From: Aquilaria yunnanensis
Lineage: Eukaryota > Streptophyta > Magnoliopsida > Malvales > Thymelaeaceae
Length of the DNA stretch: 64,000 bases
Direction of reading: 5' to 3'
Assembly: GCA_039654915.1 (NCBI GenBank)
Contig: CM077595.1
Span: 51,553,501 to 51,617,500 of the forward strand
The notes under the pieces were generated by a model, which worked only from the letters and a program-made list of their open reading frames with translations, made no database searches and was not told the origin of the DNA. Made by a program: the position numbers and the translations under genes. Shown here one piece after another: positions 22,635 through 32,834 of the stretch (the first letter of the stretch is position 1; every line of letters starts with the position of its first letter).

Positions 22635-25092
22635 AAATGTTTACACTTCATTCCAAACAAGTTGTGCATGTTTCCATTTCATTCGAAATAAGTTATGAAC
22701 GTTTCCATTTCATTCAAAACAAGTTGTGAATGTTTCAATTTCATTCCAAACAAGTTGTGAATATTTCAATTTCATTCCAAACAAGTTATGAATGTTTCCA
22801 TTTCTTTCAAAACAAGTTATGAATGTTTCCATTTCATTCCAAATCAGTTGTGAATGTTACAATTTCATTCCAAACAAGTTGTGAATGTTTCCTTTTCATT
22901 CAAAACAAGTTTTGAATGTTTCCATTCTTTCCAAACAAGTTGTTAATGTTTCTACTCCATTCCAAACAAGTTGTGAACGTTTCCATTTCATTCAAAACAA
23001 CTTCTGAATGTTTCCGTTTCATTCCAAACAACTTGTGAATGTTTCCATTTCATTCCAAAGAAGTTATGAAAGTTTCCATTTCATTCTAAACAAGTTGTGA
23101 ATGTTTCCATTTCATTCGAAGCAAGTTGTGAATGTTTCCATTTCATTCCAAACAAGTTCTAAATGTTCCAATTTCTTTCCAAACAGGTTGTGAATGTTTC
23201 CATTTCATTCCAAACTATTTGTGAAGGTCCCCATTTCATTCCAAATAAGATGTGAATGTTTCCATTTCATCCCAAACAAGTTGTGAATCTTTCCAATTCA
23301 TTCCTAACAAGTTGTGAATGTTTCCACTTCATTCCAAACAAGTTTTGAATGTTTCCACTTCATTCCAAACAAGTTATGAATGATTCCATTTCATTCGAAA
23401 CAAGTTATGAATGTTCCAATTTCATTCTAAACAAGTTGTGAATGTTTTCATTCCATTCCTAACAAGTTGTGAACGTTTCCATTTCATTCCAAAGAAGTTG
23501 TGAATGTTTCCATTTCACTCCAAACAAGTTATGAATATTTCCATTTTATTCCTAACAAGTTGTGAATGTTTCCAGTTCATTCCGAAGAAGTTGTGAATGT
23601 TTCCATTTCATTCCAAACAAGTTGTTAATGTTTCCACTTCATTCCAAATAAGCTGTGAATGTTTCCATTTCATTCCAAACAAGTTATGAATGTTTCCATT
23701 TCATTCCAAACAAGTTATGAACGTTTCAATTTCATTCCAACTTAGTTGTCAATCTTTCCATTTTATTCCAAACAATTTGTCAATCTTTCCATTTCATTCC
23801 AAACAATTTGTCAATGCTTCCGTTTCATTTTGAAGAAGTTGTGAATGTTTCCAATTCATTCAAAACAAGTTGTGAACGTTCCAATTTCATTCCAAAAAAG
23901 TTGTAAATGTTTCCATTTCATTCCGAAGAAGTTTCAAATGTTTCCATTTCATTTCAAAGAAGTTGTGAATGTTTTCATTTCATTCCAAACAAGTTTTGAA
24001 TCTTCCAATTTCAATCCAAAGAAGTTGTGAATGTTTCCATTTCATTCCAAACAAGTTTTGAATGTGTCCATTCATTCCAAACTAGTTGTGAATGACCCTA
24101 TTTCATTCCAAATAAGTTGTGAATGTGTACACTTCATTCCAAACAAGTTGTGAATGTTTCCACTTCATTCCAAACAAGTTTTGAATGTTTCCGGTTCAGT
24201 CCAAATAGGTTGTGAATGTTTCATTTCATTCCAAATAAGTTGTGAATGTTTCCATTTCATTCCAAAGAAGTTGTTCATGTTTCCATTTCATTCCAAACAA
24301 CTTGTGAATGTTTTCACTTCATTCCAAACAAGTTGTGAATGTTTCCACTTCCTTCCTAACAAGTTGTGAATGTTTTCATTTCATTCCAAAGAAGTTGTGA
24401 GTGTTTCCATTTCATTCCAAACAAGTTGTTAATGTTTCCACTTCATTCCAAACAAGCTTTGAAGGTTTCCATTTCATTCCAAACAGGTTTTGAATGTTTC
24501 CACTTCAGTCCAAACAGGTTGTGAATGTTTCAATTTCATTCTAAACATGTTGTGAATGTTTCAATTTCATTCCAACCTAGTTGTGAATGTTTCCCTTTCA
24601 TTCCAAACAATTTGTCAATGTTTCCGTTTCATTTCGAAGAAGTTGTGAATGTTTCCATTTCATTCCAAACAAGTTGTGAATGTTCCAATTTCATTCCAAA
24701 AAAGTTGTGAATGTTTCCATTTCATTCCAAACAAGTTTTGAGTGTTTCAATTTCATCCCAAAGAAGTTGTCAACGTTTCTATTTCATTCCAAACAAGTTT
24801 TGAATGTTCCAATTTCACTCCAAAGAAGTTGTGAATGTTTCCATTTCATTCCAAACAAGTTTTGAATGTGTCCATTGATTGCATACTAGTTGTGAATGTC
24901 CCCATTTCATTCGAAATAAATTGTGAATGTTTCCATTTCATTCCAAACAAGTTGTGAATGTTTCCACTTCATTCCAAACAAGTTTTGAATGTTTCCACTT
25001 CAGTCCAAACAGGTTGTAAATGTTTCCATTTCGTTCCAAACAAGTTGTGAATGTTTCCATTTCATGCCAAAGAAGTTGTGAATGTTTCCACT
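22635..25092 (+). repeat. 31-bp satellite block
   Basis: Same monomer and orientation as before. Variants ending AAGAAG, and the FPFHFEEVV-type phase (TTCGAAGAAG), recur. Nothing else is seen. Confidence 0.95.
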
Positions 25093-26114
25093 TGATGCGA
25101 ACCCCGATGGTATAAAGACCATGAAACTCGCCCAAGATGTTTTTCAAGCTCCACAAGACATCAAAGAGACTGGGTTTGAAGACCCCCACCCCTAATCAAC
25201 CTGTGACTAGAAATGAGAAGTATAGAACTCCAAGAACACAAGCATACTTGTGCACCAAGGCAGTCCGCCAAGAACCAAAGAGAAAACCTCTCCAAAGAGC
25301 AATATTATTTCGGCAATAATCTGTGTCTTTACATCCAGAATATGTGCCTTTATATAGGCCTAAACTAGGGTTAAAAGCTGGGCAAAATTCGCAGCCCAAG
25401 TCACCTAGGAAACCTAGTTACAAAGGACTCAAGAAAACCTAGTCAAACTAGGATTCCTACACCCTTTTAACACATGTTTAAGGTGTGCAGCGAATTCCAT
25501 TTATCCTAAGTGACCTAAATCACTTCCATGGCCTAAATAAAATCCTAAATAATATAAATAAACAGGAACATAAAATAAAATACGTTACAAAATAAGATTG
25601 GCCATAAAAACCACAAAATAGTCTTCTCAGGAGGTTTCTGCTTGTGTCTTCAACTTCAAGCTGAAATTCGAACTTCATGCAGCCATGATTTCTCAAAATG
25701 TAAAACATGAAAGTTGTAGATCTCTTTCTTAGCTTCCAAACCACACTTGAAGCACACAAAATGGACTTCTGAATAGAAAGATATTCCCAAAATACTGCAA
25801 CTGCTTCTGAACCAGCGATAACTCGTAAATCGCGACTTTGAAGCTAAATTGGACCTCCTTATCGTGCAAACTGGGTTTGATGGTCTTCATATGACCTGTA
25901 GCTCCAGATGTTATCTTTCCAATGAATCAAGAATTACTCAATTCTGATCTGTTTAGCTCAAGATATGATTTTTCTACCAGAACATCACCAATCTGTCAAA
26001 ATCCAAGCTTGAAGTGCACTAGTGAGCTCCTTAACCTTCTTCCTTGTCATTGGTCCACTAGTTATCTTTAATGGATCCTTGCCATTCTTGGTTGTGCCTT
26101 CTTTGATCATATCA
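25093..26114 (-). mobile_element. Family G solo LTR, 1022 bp, TSD CCACT
   Basis: TGATGCGAACCCCGATGG begins at 25093 and TTGATCATATCA ends at 26114. Perfect TSDs CCACT lie at 25088-25092 and 26115-26119, with satellite on both sides. The minus strand carries the usual U3 start, the GPxTRKK coding stretch and a TATATAAA box. Confidence 0.93.
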
Positions 26115-27937
26115 CCACTTCATTCCAAAACAACTTGTGAATGTTTCCATTTTATTCCAAACAAGTTGTTAATGTTTCCAATTCATTCCAAACAAGTTGT
26201 GAATGTTCCCATTTCAGTCCAAGGAAGTTGTGAATGTTTCCATTTCCTTCCAAACAAGTTGTGAATATTTCCATTTCATTTCTAACAAGTTGTGAATGTT
26301 TCCAGTTCATTCCAAAGAAGTTCTGAATGTTTCCATTGCAGTGCAAACAAGTTGTTAATGTTTCTACTTCATTCCAAACAAGCTATGAATGTTTCCATTT
26401 CATTCCAAACAAGTTATGAATGTTTCCATTTCATTCCAAACTAGTTCTGAATGTTTCCATTTCATTCCAAACAATTTTTCAATTCATTCCAAACTAGTTC
26501 TAAATGTTTCCATTTCATTCGAAACAATTTGTCAATGTTTCCATTTCATTCTGAAGAAGTTGTGAATGTTTCCCTTTCATTCCAGACAAGTTGTCAATGT
26601 TCCAATTTCATTAAAAACAAGTTGTGATTGATTCCATTTCTTTCGAATCAAGTTTTGAATGTTTCCGTTTCATTCCAAAGAAGTTATGAATGTTTCCATT
26701 TCACTCCAAACATGTTGTGAATGTTCCAATTTCATTCCAAAAAAGTTGTGAATGTTTCCATTTTATTCTAAACAAGTTTTGAATGTTGCCAATTCATTGC
26801 AAAGAAGTTGTGAATGTTTCCATTTCATTCCAAACAAGTTGTGAATCTTCCAATTTCATTCCAAACAAGTCGTGAATGTTTAAATTTTATTCAAAACAAG
26901 CTTTGAATGTTTCCATTCTTTCCAAACTAGTTGTGAATGTCCCCATTTCATTCAAAAAAAAACAAGTGAATGATTCCATTTCATTCCAAACAAGTTGTTA
27001 ATGTTTCCATTTCATTCCAAACAAGTTGTGAATGTTTCCATTTCAATCCAAACAACTTGTGAATGTTTCCGTTTCATTCCGAAGAAGTTGTGAATGTTTC
27101 CATTTCATTCCAAACAACTCGTGAATGTATGCATTTTATTCCAAACAAGTTGTGAATGTTTCCATTTCATTCAAAACAAGTTGTGAATGTTTCCATTTCA
27201 TTCCAAACAAGTTGTAAATGTTCCAATTTCATTCCAAACAGGTTGTGAATGTTTCGATTTCATTGCAAACACGTTTTCAGTGTTTCCATTCATTCCAAAC
27301 TATTTGTGAATGTCCCCATTTCATTCCAAATAAGTTGTCAATGTTTACAATTCATCCCAAGCAAGTTGTGAATCTTTCCATTTCATTCCAAACAAGTTGT
27401 GAATGTTTCCACTTCATTCCAAACAAGTTTTGAATGTTTCCACTTCATTCAAAACAAGTTACGAATGTTTCCATTTCATTCGAAACAAGTAATGAATGTT
27501 CCAATTTCATTCCAAACAAGTTGTGAATATTTCCATTTCATTCCTAACAAGTTGTGAAGGTTTCCATTTCATTCCAAAGAGTTGTGAATGTTTCCGTTTC
27601 ATTCCAAACAAGTTGGGAATGTTTCCAGTTCATTCCAAAGAAGTTGTGAATGTTTCCATTTCATTCGAAACAAGTTGTTAATGTTTCCACTTCATTCCAA
27701 ATAAGCTGTGAATATTTCCATTTTATTCCAAACAAATTGTGAATGTTTCCTTTTCATTCCAAACAAGTTTTGAATGTCCCCATTTCATTCCAAAGAAGTT
27801 GTGAATGTTTCCATTTCATTCCAATCAAGTTTTGAATGTGTCCATTCATTCCAAACTAGTTGTGAATATTCCCATTTCATTACAAATAAGTTGTGAATGT
27901 TTCCATTTCATTCCAAACAAGTTATGAATGTGTACAC
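26115..27937 (+). repeat. 31-bp satellite block
   Basis: Satellite in the same orientation. At about 26955 a run of A replaces part of a monomer. No gene is visible. Confidence 0.95.
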
Positions 27938-28572
27938 TGTTGGAATTCTTGGCGCAACAAGATCCTTTTAAGGTAGGATTTGAGCTCATTGAGCTAACTC
28001 TAGCTTGAACAGCTATCTAAGGCAGCTAGAAGTAGCTCCCTTTCGCTCAAGTTAGCTTATGTCAGCTCACTGCAGCTATAAGTAGCTCAGAGTAGCTGGA
28101 CTTCAGCTCAAGTCAGCTCACTTCAGCTATAAGTAGCTCAAAGTAGCTAGACTTCAGCTCAAGTTAGCTCAAGTCAGCTCAAGTCAACTCACTTCAGCTA
28201 TAAGTGGCTCAAAGTAGCTGGACTTCAGCTAAAGTTAGCTCAAGTCAGCTCAAGTCAGCTCACTTCAGCTTCTGGTAGCTGAGTGTAGCTGGACTTCAGT
28301 TCACTTCAGCTGAGAGCAGCTAACTCCAGCTCAAGGTCAGCTCTAGGAGCTAGACCTCAGTTCATGGTGCTTGGTTGGAGCTCAAAGGAGCTCAATGGTG
28401 CATAAGTAGCATGGTGAGCTAGCTTTGTGCCAGCTCACCTTGCTTTTAGCTCATAACCACCAAGAGACACATCTTTTGTGTAAAGGTATGTCTCTTCATC
28501 AAAAGAGATGACTATTGGCTAAAAGAACATGTCCTTTCATCCAAAGGAAGTGTTCCTTGAGTGAAAAGACTT

Positions 28573-28783
28573 GTATATTCGGCCATAAGGTAGTTATGGG
28601 GTGGTTATAGGCCAAAAGAAGTGTTCCTTGGCTCTAAAAGACATGTATATTCGCCCATAAGGTAGTTATGGGTGGTTATAGGCCAAAGGAAGTGTTCCTT
28701 GGCTCTAAAAGACATGTATTTTCGCCCATAAGGTAGTTATGGGTGGTTATAGGCTAAAGGAAGTGTTTCTTGGCTAAAAGACA
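28573..28783 (+). repeat. Three tandem units of about 71 bp in K U3
   Basis: Units begin GTATATTCGGCC (28573), GTATATTCGCCC (28644) and GTATTTTCGCCC (28715), and end before 28784; lengths are 71, 71 and 69 bp. Each contains CCATAAGGTAGTTATGGG, TGGTTATAGGC and AAGTGTTCCTTGGC. Unit number differs among the K LTRs, and the segment is absent at 15748-16920. Confidence 0.88.
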
Positions 28784-28879
28784 TGTATTTTCGCCACCAT
28801 ACATGACCCTTAGCCAAAGGAAGTGTTATTTGGCTTAAAAGACACCTTTCTTGGTGTAAAGGTGTGCCTTTTGGTCATC

Positions 28880-28887
28880 TATAAATA
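28880..28887 (+). promoter_or_regulatory. TATA box of family K LTR
   Basis: TATAAATA follows GGTCATC in this LTR. Homologous boxes are at 1710-1717, 13666-13673, 16427-16434, 32362-32369 and, on the minus strand, 37071-37078. Conservation at one place in six LTRs and position upstream of the R-U5 part support a promoter role. Confidence 0.65.
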
Positions 28888-29377
28888 GCCTTTAGTGGCT
28901 GGCCATTTTAAGCACGAATTTGGCATTCAATTTGCTCCATTTTTCTTGAGAGAAAAATCTCCTTCTTCCTTTCTTTTAGTGGCCGAAATATTAGACACCA
29001 TTTTAGAGCATTGTGGGTGGAATTACATTGAGATTATTCATCTCAATTCAAGCTTCAAGGTGCACCTCTAAGATCAAGTTCTTCCTCAACTTTTCGCCAA
29101 AGACAACCAAGAAGAAAGGTGCACACCTCTTTCTTGGTTTAGTAGCATGTTAGGTTTCATTCATTATTTACATGAATGTTCTTAGTAGCATGGTAGGTTT
29201 TGTATACCACAATATGTATGTAAAACTAACATGCTATATCAAATGAACAAAATATGTAAATAAATTAAAATAATACTTGCTTATATTCATGTTGAACTCT
29301 AATGAACAAATATGCTTGTGGCATATACATGTGTAGATAACATAAGAGTATGTTATCATGAGATCCTGAAATCTTCA

Positions 29378-29995
29378 TACACTTCATTCCAAACAAGTTG
29401 TGAATGTTTCAACTTCATTCCAAACATGTTTTGAATGTTTCCGCTTCAGTCCAAACAGGTTGTGAATGTTTCCATTTCATTCAAAACATGTTGTTAATGT
29501 TTCCATTTCATTCCTAACAAGTTGTGAATGTTTTCAGTTCATTCCAAAGAAGTTCTGAATGCTTCCATTTCATTCCAAACATGTTGTTAATGTTTCCAAT
29601 TCATTCCAAACAAGCTATGAATGTTTCCATTTCATTCCAAGCAAGTTATGAATGTTTCCATTTCATTCCAAACAAGTTGTGAATGTTTCCATTTCATTCC
29701 AAACAGGTTGTGAATGTTTCCATTTCATTCCAAACAACTTGTGAATGTTTCCATTTCATTCCTAACAAGTTGTGAATGTTTCCAATTCATTTCAAAGAAG
29801 TTGTGAGTGTTTCCATTTCATTCCATACAAGTTGTTAATGTTTCCACTTCAGTCGAAACAAGTTGTGAAGGTTTCCATTTCATTCCAAACAAGTTATGAA
29901 TGTTTCCATTTCATTCCAAACAAGATGTGAATGTTTCAATTTCATTCCGACCTAGTCGTGAATGTTTCCATTTCATTCCAAAGAAGTTGTGAATG
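29378..29995 (+). repeat. 31-bp satellite block
   Basis: About 20 monomers in the standard orientation between a K LTR and a G LTR. Confidence 0.95.
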
Positions 29996-30967
29996 TGATA
30001 TGATCAAGGAAAGCACACATGGAGAAGGCAAGGACCCATAGTGGACCTATGACAAGGAAGAAAGCTAAGGAGCTCTCAAGTGCACTACAAGCCTTTGTTT
30101 CAAGCTTCTTCAGGGAGGATGTCCATGAAACCTCACAAGGAGTTGCTGGAACTTTCAAGACTTCATATCAAGGTGATGGACATGCTTGGTACTCAATTCT
30201 GGAGTGCTTAGACAAGTCTCAAAACAAGGAAATCAAGGGCAACACTCAAAGTGCACCATTTGAGCCACCTTAAGTGTTCTTATTGCATTTTGTGTCCACA
30301 AGCTGGATTTTTGAGCTCTAACTTTCCAGACCTTCATTACCACATCTAAGATGAAGATTCATGCCATTGGAACTCAAAGATTCAAGCTTGAAGCTGAAGA
30401 TACAAGAGAGAACCTTAAAGTGCCCAAAATGCACCCAAAAAGGCTATTTGGGAGTTTTTGGGTTTAATCTTGTATTTATATTTTATTTTCGTTCAAATCC
30501 TATTTAGATACATTATTTAGGAAGCTATTTAGGCTATGGAATAGTTTTAAATCATTTTGGACAAGCGGCATATGCTGCATTCATTAAACTTGTTCAAACT
30601 AGGAATTGGAGTCCTAATTTGACTAGGATTTCATGTCTTTGTATCTAGGATTCCTAAGGGATTTAGGCTGCGAATTTTGCCCAGCTTTTAACCCTAGTTT
30701 AGGCCTATATAAAGGCACATATTCTGGATGTAAACGCACAGAAAAATTTTGAAATAATATTGCTCTTTGGAGAGGTTTTCTCTTTGGTTCTTTGTGGACT
30801 GCCTTGGTGCACAAGTATGCTTGTGTTCTTGGAGTTCTATACTTCTCGTTTCTAATCACGGGTTGATTACGGGTGGGGGTTTCAAATCCAGTCTCTTTGA
30901 TGTCTTGTGGAGCTTCAAAAACATCTTGGGCTCGTTCATGGTCTTTAAACCATCGGGGTTCGCATCA
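29996..30967 (+). mobile_element. Family G solo LTR (variant), 972 bp, TSD GAATG
   Basis: It starts TGATATGATCAAGG and ends GGGGTTCGCATCA, with perfect TSDs GAATG at 29991-29995 and 30968-30972. It belongs to a U3 variant shared with 51907-52868. The early U3 encodes GPMTRKKAKELSSALQ and then about 50 further residues before a stop near 30271. TATATAAA is at 30706-30713. Confidence 0.93.
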
Positions 30968-31470
30968 GAATGTTTCCATTTCATTCCAAACAACTTGTGA
31001 ATGTTTCCATTTCATTCCTAACAAGTTGTGAATGTTTCCATTTCATTCCATACAAGTTGTTAATGTTTCCACTTCATTCCAAACAAGCTGTGAAGGTTTC
31101 CATTTCATTCCAAATAAGTTATGAATGTTTCCATTTCATTCCAAACAAGATGTGAATGTTTCAATTTCATTCCAGCCTAGTCGTGAATGTTTCCATTTCA
31201 TTTCAAACAATTTGTCAATCTTTCCGACTAATTCCGAAGAAGTTGTGAATGTTCCCATTTCTTTACAAACAAGTTGTGAATGTTCCAATTTCATTCCAAA
31301 AAAGTTGTGAATGTTTCCATTTCATTCCAAACAAGTTTTGAATGTTTCCATTTCATTCAAAAGAAGTTGTCAACGTTTCCATTTCATTCGAAATAAGTTT
31401 TGAATGTTCCAATTTCATTCCAAAGAAGTTGTGAATGTTTCCATTTCATTCCAAACAAGTTTTGAATGTG
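30968..31470 (+). repeat. 31-bp satellite block
   Basis: About 16 monomers in the standard orientation between a G LTR and a K LTR. Confidence 0.95.
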
Positions 31471-32834
31471 TGTTGGAATTCTTGGCGCACCAAGATCATT
31501 TTAAGATAGGATTTGAGCTCATTGAGCTAACTCTAGCTTGAATAGAAATCTAAGGCGGCTAGAAGTAGCTCCCTGTAGCTCAAGTCAGCTCACTTCAGCT
31601 ATAAGTAGCTCAAAGTAGCTGGACTTCAGCTCAAGTTAACTCAAGTCAGCTCAAGTCAGCTCACTTCAGCTTCTGGTAGCTGAATGTAGCTAGACTTCAG
31701 CTCAAGTCAGCTTACTTCAGCTATAAGTAGCTCAAAGTAGCAAGACTTCAGCTCAAGTTAGCTCAAGTTAGCTGAAGTCAGCTCACTTCAGCTTTTGGTA
31801 GCTCAAGTCAGCTCACTTCAGCTTTTGGTAGCTGAGTGTAGCTAGACTTCAGTTCACTTCAGCTGAGAGCAGCTAACTCCAGCTCTAGGTCAGCTCTAGG
31901 AGCTGGACCTCAGTTCATGTTGCTTGGTTGGAGCTCAAAGGAGCTCAATGGTGCATAAGTAATATAGTGAGCTAGCTTTGTGCCAGCTCACCTTGCTTTT
32001 AGCTCAAAACCACCAAGAGACACATCTTTTGTGTAAAGGTATGTCTCTTCATCAAAAGAGATGACTATTGGCTAAAAGAACATGTCCTTTCATCCAAAGG
32101 AAGTGTTCCTTGAGTGAATAGACATGTATATTCGCCCATGAGGTGGTTGGGGTGGTTATTGCACAAAGAATGATGTCTTTTGACATCAAGAAAGATGTAT
32201 TTTCGCCCATAAGGTAGTTATGGGGTGGTTATAGGCCAAAGGAAGTGTTCCTTGGCTAAAAGACATGTATTTTCGCTACGATACATGACCCTTAGCCAAA
32301 GGAAGTGTTCTTTGGCTTAAAAGACACCTTTCTTGGTCTAAAGGTTTGCCTTTTGGTTATCTATAAATAGCCTTTAGAGGCCAGCCATTTTAAGCACGAA
32401 TTTGCACTCCATTTGCTCCATTTTCTTGAGAGAAAATTGTTCTCCTCCTATTTCCTTTAGAGGCAGAAATATTAAACACTTCTTGAGAGCATTGTGGGTG
32501 GATTAACATAGAGATTGTTCATCTCTATTTCAAGCTTCAAGGTGCTACTCTAAGATCAAGTTCTCCCTCAAGTTTTTTCACAAAAGATAACCAAGAAGAA
32601 AGGTGCACATATTTTCTTGATTTAGTAGCATGTTAGGTTTCATTTTCGTATATTCTTAGTAGCATGCTAGGATTTATTTAACACAACTTGTATGTGATCT
32701 TCATATGTTATATAATATGTTATGCATGCCTATATCCATGTTGAATTCAAATGAACAAATATGCATGTGGCATATACATGAGTAGATAACATTAAAGTAT
32801 GTTATCATAAGATCATAAGATCCTGAAATCTTCG
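31471..32834 (+). mobile_element. Family K (copia) solo LTR, 1364 bp, TSD ATGTG
   Basis: It begins TGTTGG and ends AATCTTCG, so the terminal CA has become CG. The end is fixed by the TSD ATGTG (31466-31470 and 32835-32839). This insertion used another phase of the monomer than most K copies. TATAAATA is at 32362-32369. Confidence 0.92.

Larger units (their letters stand above)
27938..29377 (+). mobile_element. Family K (copia) solo LTR, 1440 bp, TSD TACAC
   Basis: Termini TGTTGG and AATCTTCA, with perfect TSDs TACAC at 27933-27937 and 29378-29382. The AGCT array spans about 27975-28445, followed by three tandem units of about 71 bp (28573-28783), a TATA box and the R-U5 part. This is the most typical full-length copy in the window. 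Confidence 0.94.
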
